Of a stretch of 64,000 bases of DNA, positions 8,667 to 18,400 are shown one piece after another (position 1 is the stretch's first letter; the number at the start of each line of letters is the position of its first letter). The stretch is from NCBI RefSeq assembly GCF_910578445.1, contig NZ_CAJTQC010000005.1, forward strand, positions 1,642-65,641. The letters run 5' to 3'. Made by a program: the position numbers and the translations under genes. This DNA comes from an uncultured Duncaniella sp. GTDB lineage: Bacteria > Bacteroidota > Bacteroidia > Bacteroidales > Muribaculaceae. The notes below the pieces were generated by a model, which made no database searches, had not been told where the DNA came from, and worked only from the letters and a program-made list of their open reading frames with translations.

Positions 8667-9545
8667 ATGAAAGCATTTGTATTTCCCGGTCAGGGAGCCC
8701 AGTTCGTCGGAATGGGCAAAGACCTCTACGACAACAATGAAGTGGCAAAGGAAATGTTTGAGAAAGCAAATGAAATTCTCGGTTTCCGCATCACTGACCT
8801 TATGTTTGAAGGTACAGACGAGGATCTTCGTCAGACCAAGGTGACACAGCCTGCAATTTTCCTCCACTCTGTAATCCTTGCCAAGACAATGGGCGAGGAA
8901 TTCAACCCCTCGATGGTAGCAGGCCATTCGCTCGGTGAATTCTCTGCACTTGTCGCTGCCGGAGCGCTCAGCTTCGAGGATGGTCTCCGTCTTGTGTCGG
9001 CCCGCGCACAGGCCATGCAGAAAGCTTGTGAACTCAAGCCTTCGACAATGGCTGCCGTAATCGCTCTTCCCGACGAAAAGGTTGAAGAAATCTGCGCTGA
9101 GATTCCCGGTGTTGTTGTCTGCGCCAACTACAACTGCCCCGGTCAGCTCGTGATCTCAGGTGAAGAAGAAGCCATCGACGCTGCATGTGTCAAGCTCAAG
9201 GAAGCCGGCGCAAAGCGCGCTATGCGCCTCAAGGTTGGCGGTGCGTTCCACTCACCCTGCATGGAACCTGCCCGCGCCGAACTTGCCGAAGCCATCGAAA
9301 AGACCGAGGTACACACTCCCGTTGTCCCCGTTTATCAGAATGTCGACGCAAAGCCTCACACCGATCCCGCTGAAATCAAGGCAAACCTCGTGGCTCAGCT
9401 CACCGCACCCGTCCGCTGGACTCAGAGCGTGCAGAACATGATTGCCGACGGTGCTGACGAGTTCATCGAACTTGGCCCGGGCAAGGTGCTTCAGGGTCTT
9501 GTCAACAAGATCAACCGCGAAGTAGCCACTTCTGGCCGTCAGTAA
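8667..9545 (+). CDS. fabD: Malonyl-CoA:ACP transacylase
   Basis: A 292-residue FabD that loads malonyl groups from CoA onto acyl carrier protein for fatty-acid synthesis in the cytoplasm. It shows the N-terminal FPGQGAQ loop (residues 6-12), the nucleophile Ser88 within GHSLGE and the catalytic His195 in GGAFHSPCM; Arg113 in SARAQAM corresponds to the malonate-binding arginine. Length is typical. It stands alone rather than in a fab cluster, 94 nt ahead of the DUF2156 gene on the same strand. Confidence 0.96.
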   Translation: MKAFVFPGQGAQFVGMGKDLYDNNEVAKEMFEKANEILGFRITDLMFEGTDEDLRQTKVTQPAIFLHSVILAKTMGEEFNPSMVAGHSLGEFSALVAAGALSFEDGLRLVSARAQAMQKACELKPSTMAAVIALPDEKVEEICAEIPGVVVCANYNCPGQLVISGEEEAIDAACVKLKEAGAKRAMRLKVGGAFHSPCMEPARAELAEAIEKTEVHTPVVPVYQNVDAKPHTDPAEIKANLVAQLTAPVRWTQSVQNMIADGADEFIELGPGKVLQGLVNKINREVATSGRQ

Positions 9546-9639
9546 GAATTATCGCGACGGAGAAGGCACGACTGCGTGTGAACCTCACATAAGCGCGAAA
9601 CGTTTATCATAATGAAAAAACGCACAAACTATTTATATT

Positions 9640-10602
9640 ATGATAACGCCACGCCAGAATGCAGGCTATACCACCGCTGTCATCACAGCGCGTCCGCGCA
9701 GAGAGGGTCAACTCAGATTCAGGCCGCTTACGCTTTCGGATGTCGATAAGCTCCGTCCGTTTTTCTCACAGGCATGTTGCCGCACGTGTGATTTCACTGT
9801 CGGCGGTATGTTCATGTGGACTGACTATTTTGATTACAAATACTGTATCTTCAACGACACTCTCTTTATCAAGGGTGTGACCGAAGACGACGTTACACGA
9901 CCGGCTTTTTCAATCCCCGTCGGCAAGATGGGTATTGAGGAGTCGGTCAATATTTTGCTCGAACATTGCCGCCGCGAAGGCTGCGACCTCATATTTTCGG
10001 CTGTCCCCGAAGCCTATGTCGCACCTCTTCAGGCTCTTGGCGCAAAGACAGTGGATAAGCTCGACGGATGGAGCGACTATCTGTATGACGCGCAAGCCCT
10101 TGCCACTCTTGGCGGCAAAAAACTCAACAAGAAGCGCAACCACGTCAACCGTTTCGAGGCAGAGAACCCCGGATATACCTTCGAGCCACTGACTCCGGAG
10201 CTGCTTCCGGCTGTCAGGGATTTTTTCAACGCCACACATCTGCCGTTGTCAAAACCTGCTTTGGCCGACATCGAACGTGCGCAGGTGATGCATGTGCTCG
10301 ACAATCTCGATGCCTACGGATTCGAGGGGGCGGTGCTTTCGACTCCCGGCAACGGAATCGTGGCTTTCACACTCGGCGAGGTGAAGGGCGACACGCTCTA
10401 TACTCACATTGAGAAAATGAATCACGAGATTGTCGGCGCAGGCGAGACGGTCAACAAGCTGTTTGCTGCAATGATGACCGAACGGCATCCGGAAGTAATC
10501 TACATCAACCGCGAGGAAGATGTCGGCGACCCGGGACTGCGTCACGCCAAGGAATCGTATCATCCCGTTGAACTTCTTGACAAATACAACGTCACTTTCT
10601 GA
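9640..10602 (+). CDS. DUF2156 / phosphatidylglycerol lysyltransferase C-terminal-like protein
   Basis: A 320-residue protein of the DUF2156 family, related to the tandem GNAT-fold C-terminal domain of MprF-type lysyltransferases but without the membrane-spanning flippase part. Recognisable segments are LRPFFSQACCRTCDFTVGG near the start, KKLNKKRNHVNRFEAE in the middle and YINREEDVGDPGLRHAKESYHP near the end, where the family is most conserved. It has no signal peptide or transmembrane helix, so it is probably cytosolic. The acyl donor and acceptor are unknown. The ATG used here begins MITPRQ; an upstream ATG is out of frame. Confidence 0.8.
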   Translation: MITPRQNAGYTTAVITARPRREGQLRFRPLTLSDVDKLRPFFSQACCRTCDFTVGGMFMWTDYFDYKYCIFNDTLFIKGVTEDDVTRPAFSIPVGKMGIEESVNILLEHCRREGCDLIFSAVPEAYVAPLQALGAKTVDKLDGWSDYLYDAQALATLGGKKLNKKRNHVNRFEAENPGYTFEPLTPELLPAVRDFFNATHLPLSKPALADIERAQVMHVLDNLDAYGFEGAVLSTPGNGIVAFTLGEVKGDTLYTHIEKMNHEIVGAGETVNKLFAAMMTERHPEVIYINREEDVGDPGLRHAKESYHPVELLDKYNVTF

Positions 10603-10621
10603 AAAAACATAACAGCTACGG

Positions 10622-10739
10622 AAATTCAGAAATCACAAAAATAACAGATTCTACGTTTATGCGGACTTTTCTGTCCGTCATCCGGCATTTTATACGGCGG
10701 ATAAATGCAGAATAGGTTATTTTTGTGATTTCTGAATTT
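10622..10739. repeat. 118-nt palindromic element (MITE-like or terminator)
   Basis: A perfect 24-nt inverted repeat (10622-10645 with 10716-10739, each containing AATTCAGAAATCACAAAA or its complement) encloses a further imperfect inverted repeat (ATTCTRCRTTTAT) and a small central hairpin (GGAC-TTTTCT-GTCC). The whole element can fold into one long rod. It fills the spacer between the DUF2156 gene and metX. It may be a non-autonomous mobile element or an elaborate terminator; no clear target-site duplication is visible. Confidence 0.7.
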
Positions 10740-10778
10740 TTGTAGTCCGTGTTTTCCGGCATTCCCCTCCGAAATGCG

Positions 10779-10786
10779 TAACTTTG
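10779..10786 (+). promoter_or_regulatory. Putative -7 box for metX
   Basis: TAACTTTG lies 28 nt before the chosen metX ATG and matches TAnnTTTG. The -33 region has only T-rich sequence (GTTTTCC) at a slightly long spacing. It lies just outside the palindromic element. Confidence 0.5.
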
Positions 10787-10814
10787 TGGCCATTAATAGC
10801 GTCAATTGGAAAAA

Positions 10815-11831
10815 ATGGTCAATTATTATCACCACAGCGAGCCTTTCGCGCTCGAACTCGGAGGTCAGCTTGATGAACTTCGTATCGCATATCACACTTA
10901 TGGGACTCTCAACGACGACAAGAGCAATGTCGTCTGGGTCTGTCATGCACTCACCGCCAACAGCGATGTTCAGGACTGGTGGCCTCATACGGTCGAAGAG
11001 GGTAAATTCCTTGATCCGGCACATAACTTTGTGGTCTGTGCCAATATCCTCGGGTCGCCTTACGGGACGACAGCCCCACTGCACACCAATCCCGCAACGG
11101 GAAAGCCATATTACAAGGATTTCCCGAAATATACAATCCGTGACATCGTTAACGCCCACCGCGTCCTTGCCGACGCACTCGGAATCGGACATATCGACAC
11201 TCTGGTGGGATGTTCGGTCGGCGGATTTCAGGCCATCGAATGGGCCGTCATGCAACCGGATCGTTTCGATAGGCTGGTATTGATGGCCACAGATGCCGTG
11301 GCCACACCGTGGACCATCGCTATCGACGAAACGATGCGCATGTGTATCGAGGCCGACCATACATTCGGCGAGCCGTCGGCCGACGCAGGCCGGAAAGGTC
11401 TTGCTGCCGCGCGTGCGATCGGTCTGTTGAGCTACCGTGGCTACTATGGCTACAATCTGACCCAGCGCGACAAGGAGGAACTCCCCGAAGTACACCGCGC
11501 GTCGAGCTATCAGCAATATCAGGGCGAGAAGCTCTGCCGGAGATTCGATGCCTATTCCTACTATTCCATCCTCAATGCTTTCGACACCCACGATGTGGGG
11601 CGTGGACGCGGCGGTCTTGACGAAGCCCTCAAGCGCATCAAAGCGCGCACACTCGTCATCGGCCTTGAAACCGACATCGTCTTCCCTCCGCGCGAGATGC
11701 AGGAACTCTGCTCGAAAATCCCCGGAGCGGTCTATGGCGAAATCCATTCGCCTTTCGGCCATGACGGTTTTCTCGTTGAATACAACCAGCTCAACAATCT
11801 TTTACTCCCATTCATGAGAATGAAACAGTAA
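10815..11831 (+). CDS. metX: Homoserine O-acetyltransferase
   Basis: A 338-residue alpha/beta-hydrolase of the MetX family, which acetylates L-homoserine with acetyl-CoA as the first committed step of methionine synthesis. Key features are the nucleophile elbow GCSVGGFQA, the oxyanion/substrate segment VCHALTANSD and the C-terminal FGHDGFLVE carrying the catalytic His; the catalytic Asp is probably in LETDIVFPP. I start at ATG 10815 because it fits the family and the promoter distance; an in-frame TTG at 10806 would add three residues. The stop codon overlaps the start of the DMT exporter gene by one base (TAATG). A long open frame on the opposite strand is a shadow of this gene. Confidence 0.94.
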   Translation: MVNYYHHSEPFALELGGQLDELRIAYHTYGTLNDDKSNVVWVCHALTANSDVQDWWPHTVEEGKFLDPAHNFVVCANILGSPYGTTAPLHTNPATGKPYYKDFPKYTIRDIVNAHRVLADALGIGHIDTLVGCSVGGFQAIEWAVMQPDRFDRLVLMATDAVATPWTIAIDETMRMCIEADHTFGEPSADAGRKGLAAARAIGLLSYRGYYGYNLTQRDKEELPEVHRASSYQQYQGEKLCRRFDAYSYYSILNAFDTHDVGRGRGGLDEALKRIKARTLVIGLETDIVFPPREMQELCSKIPGAVYGEIHSPFGHDGFLVEYNQLNNLLLPFMRMKQ

Positions 11832-12709
11832 TGACAAAAAATACCAAAGGATATATTCTCGGTGCGGTGGCAGCTGTAAGCTACGGCACGAACCCTCTCT
11901 TTGCCGTCCCGCTCTATGAGATGGGGATGGATGTCTCATCGGTGTTGTTCTACCGATATATTTTCGCGACAATGATACTCGGAGTCATAATGTGGATGCG
12001 TGGCGATAGTTTCCGGCTCGAACGGCGTGATTTGCCACTCATGGTCATCCTCGGCATATTTTTTGCCATGTCGTCCGTTCTGTTGTTCGAGGCTTACAAC
12101 TATATGGACGTCGGGCTTGCATCGACGCTGCTTTTTGTAGAGCCGGTGTTCATCGCTCTGATTTTATGGTTCTTTTACCGCGAAAAGATATCGCTGTGGA
12201 CCATCATATCGATAGCCATCTGCCTCGCGGGTGTCGTGTTTCTCTGCAACCCGGGTGAAGGGGCACACGTGACAGCAACAGGTGTGACACTCGTCGTATT
12301 CTCGGCTCTTTCCTATGGTCTCTATATGGTGCTTATCAACAAGAGCCGCATACGGCGCCTTTCAGGATCGACTCTGACATTCTATTCGCTGCTTTTCGGA
12401 ATGATAGTCTTTGCTGCGCGCACTGATTTCTTCACGGCCGTGCAGCCTGTTCCTTCAGGATGGCTTCCGTGGGGTTGCATCATAGGCATTTCAGTAGTCC
12501 CAACCATTATTTCGCTCATGACGGTGGCCATCTCCATTCAGTGTATCGGCTCAGTACCCGTGGCCATACTCGGCGCTCTCGAACCAATCACAGGTATCAT
12601 GTTCGGAGTCCTTCTGTTTGGCGAAGTCCTCACCGTCCGTGCAATAATCGGAATCTTCCTCATCATCTGCGCTGTCATGACCCTCGTCCTGACCAAAGGA
12701 AAAAGCTGA
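11831..12709 (+). CDS. EamA/DMT-superfamily permease
   Basis: A 292-residue inner-membrane protein with about ten predicted transmembrane helices arranged as two EamA repeats (residues ~5-140 and ~150-288). Typical landmarks are AAVSYGTNPLFAVPLY in helix 1, ASTLLFVEPVFIALILWFFYREK at the end of the first repeat and LGALEPITGIMFGVLLFGE in the second, which is the usual repeat signature. Such carriers export amino acids or metabolites. Translational coupling to metX (start overlaps its stop) hints at a methionine-pathway compound such as homoserine or threonine, but this is inference from position only. Confidence 0.88.
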   Translation: MTKNTKGYILGAVAAVSYGTNPLFAVPLYEMGMDVSSVLFYRYIFATMILGVIMWMRGDSFRLERRDLPLMVILGIFFAMSSVLLFEAYNYMDVGLASTLLFVEPVFIALILWFFYREKISLWTIISIAICLAGVVFLCNPGEGAHVTATGVTLVVFSALSYGLYMVLINKSRIRRLSGSTLTFYSLLFGMIVFAARTDFFTAVQPVPSGWLPWGCIIGISVVPTIISLMTVAISIQCIGSVPVAILGALEPITGIMFGVLLFGEVLTVRAIIGIFLIICAVMTLVLTKGKS

Positions 12710-12829
12710 CACATAATGGAATCCATACAAATAGCGAATGCGGACCGATCGGCAATGACCGGCCCGCATTTTATTTGAGGATATGACGATTCTAAATTTA
12801 TCGCAGTAGAATCTTACGCGAATGGACTG

Positions 12830-12876
12830 AAAAACAAACGGATGTGCCAATCATCATGGCACATCCGTTTGTTTTT
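12830..12876. terminator. Perfect 20-bp bidirectional terminator
   Basis: A perfect 20-bp stem (12830-12849 with 12857-12876) with a 7-nt loop, bounded by A5 on the left and T5 on the right. It lies between the convergent DMT exporter gene and the SusC/D 2 lipoprotein gene and can end transcription in both directions. Confidence 0.85.
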
Positions 12877-12893
12877 GGGGGATTAAAAGCGAA

Positions 12894-13754
12894 TTATTTG
12901 AGACCTGTAAGGTCGATACAGAAAGCTCCGCTCTGGTTGGCATAATAGCCGCCGTCGTTATCATAAATTACAAGTCCCTTGACCGGCCATGTAATCTTGC
13001 CGTCGGCGAGAGCACCGAATGCCTGAAGACCGAAGGTCATGACTCCATAGCCCATGTCCACACCTGTAGTGGTACGTGCATTTGGATTATCGCCGAAGAA
13101 TACCTTTGAAGGATTGGTTGCATTGACTACAACGTAGTTTTCGCTGAGAGTGCAATAGCTTCTGAACGGAGATGTCGCACATCCGTAGGGGTTCACGAGT
13201 CGGTAGAGTCCGGCAGTGTTGTAGTGTTCCTGAATTTCAACAGCCCAAGTGAAACAGGGATTGCTGAAAAGCGGGCCACACATGTCATCGGTATACTGGC
13301 AGTTTCCGATAGTGATCCATTCCTCACCCTCAGCAAATGTGAAAGTGCCTTCCCATGCGTTGAGGATATAGGGCGATGTGAATTCATCGTCGATGGTGAG
13401 GTTCAGGCTGTAGGTGGCGAAGTTTTCCATCGCGTCGACAAGCGGGGTGATTGAGACGGGGGCCGAAGTGGCGCCGCTCGCGAATGTCACGCTTGCGGGA
13501 ACGGTAAACTTGTCGGTGTCACCGGCAGCGGCAATGGGAACTGTGAGCTCGCCTTCGCCTGACAGGCGGTAGAGTGTGATTACCTGTGCGCCGGCCTGTG
13601 CGTCAATGGTGAAGTTTACCTCTTCCTCTGATGAGAAATATACTCCGGGAGTGCTGACCTCAGGAGCGGGTGTGTAGTCGACCTCATCAGTACATGCCGT
13701 AAACGACATGGCTGCAATCAGTCCGATTGCTGAAAATAATTTATATAGTTTCAT
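12894..13754 (-). CDS. Surface lipoprotein of SusC/D locus 2 (SusE/F-position)
   Basis: A 286-residue lipoprotein with a signal peptide and lipobox (SFTAC, Cys20), then TDEVDYTPAPEVSTPGVYF. The first ~110 residues of the mature part look like a Calx-beta/DUF1735-type immunoglobulin-like domain (VPIAAAGDTDKFTVPASVTFASGATSAPVSI, a strand pattern typical of these modules). The C-terminal half (~125-286) contains several aromatic residues and three cysteines; I do not recognise the fold. It is the last gene of the SusC-SusD-lipoprotein unit, 10 nt after susD, the slot filled by SusE/SusF-like glycan-binding proteins. Binding of the same ligand is inferred from position. Confidence 0.75.
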   Translation of the reverse strand: MKLYKLFSAIGLIAAMSFTACTDEVDYTPAPEVSTPGVYFSSEEEVNFTIDAQAGAQVITLYRLSGEGELTVPIAAAGDTDKFTVPASVTFASGATSAPVSITPLVDAMENFATYSLNLTIDDEFTSPYILNAWEGTFTFAEGEEWITIGNCQYTDDMCGPLFSNPCFTWAVEIQEHYNTAGLYRLVNPYGCATSPFRSYCTLSENYVVVNATNPSKVFFGDNPNARTTTGVDMGYGVMTFGLQAFGALADGKITWPVKGLVIYDNDGGYYANQSGAFCIDLTGLK

Positions 13755-13764
13755 TGTCTACTTG

Positions 13765-15381
13765 TTAATTAGCGGGTTTAAATTTATCTCCGACAGCAGG
13801 ATTGCAGAAACCTTCAACTCCCTTGTTGAAGTTGCCTTCATAGTCAACGAAAGGCCAGTTCATCCAGCCGGGACGGCCGTTGGTGTTGTATTGAGCGGCA
13901 GCAGGCCAGTTAGAACCGTCGTAGCCACGTGTCACACTCTTGTTGAGACGCTTGAAATCGTAGAAAATCACGTTTTCACCCCAGAACTCGATGCGTTTCT
14001 GCTTGAAGCATTCGTCGACAACGCCCTCGGTGTCAGATGCGAGACAAGAGTATGTTGAATAGCGGTAAGTCTTCATGAAGTTTTCAAGAAGCTCCTTGCC
14101 CTGCGAAGCATTGGTGTGGGCGGTAGCCTCAGCCTCGATGAGATACATTTCCTCGATACGCATGAGGGGGATAGCTACAGCAAATGTTGTCGCACGCTGG
14201 TCGACCACACCGCTGCCGGGACGGAACTTGATACCTGCATAATCCTTGAGTGACGCGCCCTTGCTTGCAGAGATATAGGGTTCGAGACCTGAGAGTGCGC
14301 TACCCGCAGGTGCTTTCCATGAGAGCTTACGCCAGTCGGCATTGTCGATTGAAGCGTAGAGCGAGGCATCAATCATCATGTTTGTGCCATACTGACCGCT
14401 GTAACCAAGGTTGGATTCGGCAATCATGAAGCTGCCCCAGTTCGATGACTGACCTGTGGTCACGGCATCGTCATTGCTCTCATACTGAATGGCCCACATC
14501 CAAGAATTGAAATTCGAGCTGTTGAAACCATTTGTCTTGTCAAACCACTCGTTTTGTGTCAGAGGTGCATAACCTGTGCCGGTCGAGATAGCCTTGCGGG
14601 CATATTCGGCTGCCTTAGGATAGTTCTCATCCCACATATACACGCGAGCCATAAGACCGTAGACTACAGCGAGGTCGGGGAACACCTTCGATTCGCGGGC
14701 AGAAGTGGTGGACTTGAAGAGCTCTTCAGCACGGGTGAGGTCGGCAAGAAGTTTTTCCGACATTGCGGCATGTGGCAGACGGGGGTTGTTGCTGAGCTGA
14801 TCGCTTGTCATGTCGGGGGTGACATAGGGAACGGTCAGTCCGGTCACGTCGTTACCGTCGCTGTTGACACCACTGACAGTCTCATTGGGAAGGAACTCAT
14901 AGATACGGGCCATGTCGATATAAGTAGCGCTGCGATATGCGAGTGCCTCGGCGAGATATTTAATCTGTTCGGGGCTCTGCGGGTCGGGGAGCATACCGAT
15001 GACTTCGTTGGCCGCCTTTACCTGAAAGTTCAGATAGTACCAGTTAATCTGTGAGAGAAGATAGGTCGGGTCGATATTAATTGTTACCTCCTGCCAGTAC
15101 ATAAAGTGCTGATAGCCGGTGTATGGCTGGATCATGTCATTGGTCATGACATTCTGTGCGATTATTATCGAGGGATAACCGAAGTCAAACACATTTGTGG
15201 TCCAGATATGCCACTGTTTCATATATGCCGGCATACCTTTCACTATTGATTCAAGAGACTTGGACGAACCGGCTACCTGATCTGAAGTCACACCATTGGT
15301 TGGGAATGTTTCTTCGATACATCCCGTCAACAGAGGTGTTGCCACGGCTAAGACCGCAAGCGATTTCAATATATTTTTCAT
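13765..15381 (-). CDS. SusD/RagB-family lipoprotein (pair 2)
   Basis: A 538-residue SusD-like surface lipoprotein. The lipobox is LLTGC, followed by IEETFPTNGVTSDQV. The body carries the helical AEYARKAIST TPR-like segment and the C-terminal FKQKRIEFWGENVIFYDFKRLNKSV signature. It follows its susC by 21 nt and precedes the lipoprotein gene by 10 nt. Compared with the SusD proteins of pairs 1 and 3, it has SNWGSFMIAESNLGYSG where they have CNWTSMMSPEA.YGYAG, so its ligand may differ. Confidence 0.95.
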   Translation of the reverse strand: MKNILKSLAVLAVATPLLTGCIEETFPTNGVTSDQVAGSSKSLESIVKGMPAYMKQWHIWTTNVFDFGYPSIIIAQNVMTNDMIQPYTGYQHFMYWQEVTINIDPTYLLSQINWYYLNFQVKAANEVIGMLPDPQSPEQIKYLAEALAYRSATYIDMARIYEFLPNETVSGVNSDGNDVTGLTVPYVTPDMTSDQLSNNPRLPHAAMSEKLLADLTRAEELFKSTTSARESKVFPDLAVVYGLMARVYMWDENYPKAAEYARKAISTGTGYAPLTQNEWFDKTNGFNSSNFNSWMWAIQYESNDDAVTTGQSSNWGSFMIAESNLGYSGQYGTNMMIDASLYASIDNADWRKLSWKAPAGSALSGLEPYISASKGASLKDYAGIKFRPGSGVVDQRATTFAVAIPLMRIEEMYLIEAEATAHTNASQGKELLENFMKTYRYSTYSCLASDTEGVVDECFKQKRIEFWGENVIFYDFKRLNKSVTRGYDGSNWPAAAQYNTNGRPGWMNWPFVDYEGNFNKGVEGFCNPAVGDKFKPAN

Positions 15382-15402
15382 TGTAAATAGTCGAGAATTT
15401 AT

Positions 15403-18400
15403 TTAGAAGGTTACTGTTATACCGCCTGAGAGTGTACGGATGGCTGAATAGTAAGTGTTACCACCGCCGACACTTAAACCGCCGAGAGCGAACTGACGGG
15501 GGTCAAGACCCTGACGCTTCGACCACAACCAGAGGTTTTCACCGCTGAAGTAAACGCGTACTTTCTGGAGGAAAATCTTGTTGCAGACATTCTTGGGAAT
15601 AGTGTAGCCGAAGTTGACATTCTGAAGGCTCAGATAAGATGCGTCGGTGAGATACTGGTCAGATGAAATCTGGAAGTTGTCGCCGAACTGGAAGCGGGGG
15701 ATTGTTGCCGAGGGATTTTCGGGAGTCCATGCGTTGAGGACATCAGCGTGGAATGTCGCACCGCGTGTTCCCGACTGAGGAGCTGACATATAGCTGTCAT
15801 AGTTGCCGTCGATAACTTTGCCACCGATCTGATAGGTGAAGTCAACCGAAAGGTCGAATCCTTTGAAGGTGAAGGCTGTGCCGAAACCGCCGTAGGCTTT
15901 GGGGATTGCCGAGCCACAGAGATACTGGTCCGGTTCGTCATTATAGTTGACTTTTTTACGTGAATCGATAATCGGATGTCCGGCAGCGTCTTTCATGACC
16001 GCACCGTTGTCATCGGTCTTATATACATTCTTCCAGAATAGTGGCATACCTGTTTCCTGATCCACACCTGCGAACTGAGCAAGGTAGTATGTGTACATCG
16101 GGAGGCCTTCGGCAATGAAGAATCCGCGTGATGCAGTTCCGTAGTGACCTTCGACATAGTTGCCCTTGTTTGTTTCGGGAAGACGGGTCACCTTGTTCTT
16201 ATACCATGTAAGGTTGAAATTGAGGTCCCAAGTGAAATCGCGTGTTGAAATGACTGTTCCGTGAAGGTCAAGTTCGATACCTGTGTTCGACATGTCACCA
16301 AAGTTTTCCCACTGGTTAGAGAAGCCTGACGATGCAGCGAGCGGTTTCTGATAGAGCATATCGGATGTCTTGCGGTAGAATGTCTCGAAGCTACCTGAGA
16401 GACGGTTGTTGAAGAATGCAAATTCGACACCTGCGTTGAAGTTGCCGTTCTTTTCCCAAGTGATGTTGGGATTGCCCTTAACGGAGCTTGCCGAGAGCGA
16501 AGGCTGACCATTGACGTTTACAACTGTATAGTTGTTGGTATAGCGGTAGTTACCGATGTTGTCGTTACCCTGTTCACCATACGAAGCCTTGATTTTCAGG
16601 AGGTCAACCCAAGGAGCTGATTCAAACCATCCTTCTTTTGAGATGATCCATGCACCGCCGAGCGACCAGAAGTTACCCCAGCGATGGTCCGGATGGAAGC
16701 GAGAGGATGCGTCGCGACGATATGAGGCTGATGCGAAATATTTGCTGTCGTAGTCATACTGAGCGCGGAAGAAGAAGCCTTCGTTGTCGTATGAAGTAGT
16801 GTATGATTCCATCGAGTTGTCAATCACAGCACCGTTAAGTTCGTGATTGCCCGGTGAGAACATATTTGTACGGGTTGCACCGAGAAGAGTTGTTTTAATC
16901 CATGAATTTTCATGACCGAGGAGCACACCTACATCGTGAAGACCAAACTTACGATTCCAGTTGAGAAGTTGCTGATAGGTATATGTCATGTAGCGCTGGT
17001 GCTGCTTGATTACACGGCCACCGTCGTTGAGGTTGTTGACGGTCAAGGGGTTGCTGACAGCTGTGCCACGATATTCGTTCACATATACAGTGTTGTTTGT
17101 TGTGAATTTGAAGTCCTTAAGGAAGCGCACTTCTGCATATCCTGTGGCATTTACTGAGTTTCCTTCTGTATTATTGGTATTGTAGAGGACATCCGACACA
17201 CCGTTGCTGCCGAACGATGCACCGTTCGGACGGCTGAGACCTGCATTCTGTCCCTGACCGTAGTCATAGAGAATCATGCCGTCAGAGTTGGTCATGATAT
17301 TCCCTTTACCGTCGCGGATATACATCGGATAGATCGGAGCGATTGAAGTGGCGATGGCGAGAGGGTTGTTTACGGCAGTTGCAGAACCGTCTGACCCCAT
17401 CGCATTATTGTTGGTGTGTGAATACGCCATGTTAGCACCGACTTTCAACCATGATTTGAGCTGAGAATCAGCGTTGAGACGACCGGTAAAACGTTCGTAG
17501 TCTGTATTGGCGATGATACCTTCATTCTTGAGGTAGCCGATTGAAGCATAGAAATTTGTCGACTGAGTGGAATTTGAGACAGACACATTGTATTCCTGAC
17601 GGAGACTCTTTGTGTAGGTTTCATCAAGCCAGTTGTCGGGAGTAATGAAATAGTCCTGTCCGTTATATGAAACCACATTGCCGGGTGTTGCAAGAGGATT
17701 CACCTTTCCGTTACGACCAATGAAGTATTCATTTGTAGGATAAGAGAACGGCTGATAGCCAAGACCATAGTCAGAGCTGTTGATCAGGTTTGCGTTAGCT
17801 GTCTGCCAAGCCTGAGTGGGGCTCATGCCGCGCTCGTTGGTGAAGTAGTTGTAGAGAGAGCCGTAGTAGGTCTCGAAATAGAGGCGCGGGTCCTGAATAG
17901 TGTTGTAGTCCTGCACCGCACGTGAGTTCTGACCCCACTTTGCATCAAGGGTCACGATTGCATTAGAGCCTGATTTGGCTTTCTTTGTAGTGATAAGAAT
18001 GACACCGTTTGCACCACGCGCACCGTAGAGGGCGTTTGAAGCGGCATCCTTGAGAATAGTCATCGACTCGATATCAGCAGTATTGATATTTGTGATTGAT
18101 CCGCCGAATGGAACACCGTCAAGCACAATCAGAGGGTCGTTTCCTGCATTAAGCGAAGAGATACCACGGATGACAATTGATGACGGTCCGCTTCCGGGCT
18201 GACCTGACTGATTGAATATCTGAGTACCGGCTGCCTTTCCCTGAAGAGCGTTAAGGGCGTTTGTCACCTGCGACTGCTCGATTTCGGCTGCGTCAATAAC
18301 TGTGGCAGATCCTGTAAATGCCGATTTCTTTGCCGTGCCGTATGCAACGGTGATGACTTCGTCGAGCATGTTGGTTCCGTCGAGGACGATGTTCATTTTC

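Noticed and set aside
10602..10814. A SAM riboswitch in front of metX
   Set aside because: The structure there is one long palindrome followed directly by a promoter-like box; no riboswitch core motif is recognisable, and it would lie upstream of the transcription start.
10626..11762. A 378-codon open frame on the minus strand opposite metX
   Set aside because: It is the mirror of metX codon bias, has no start context or recognisable domain, and metX carries all catalytic motifs.
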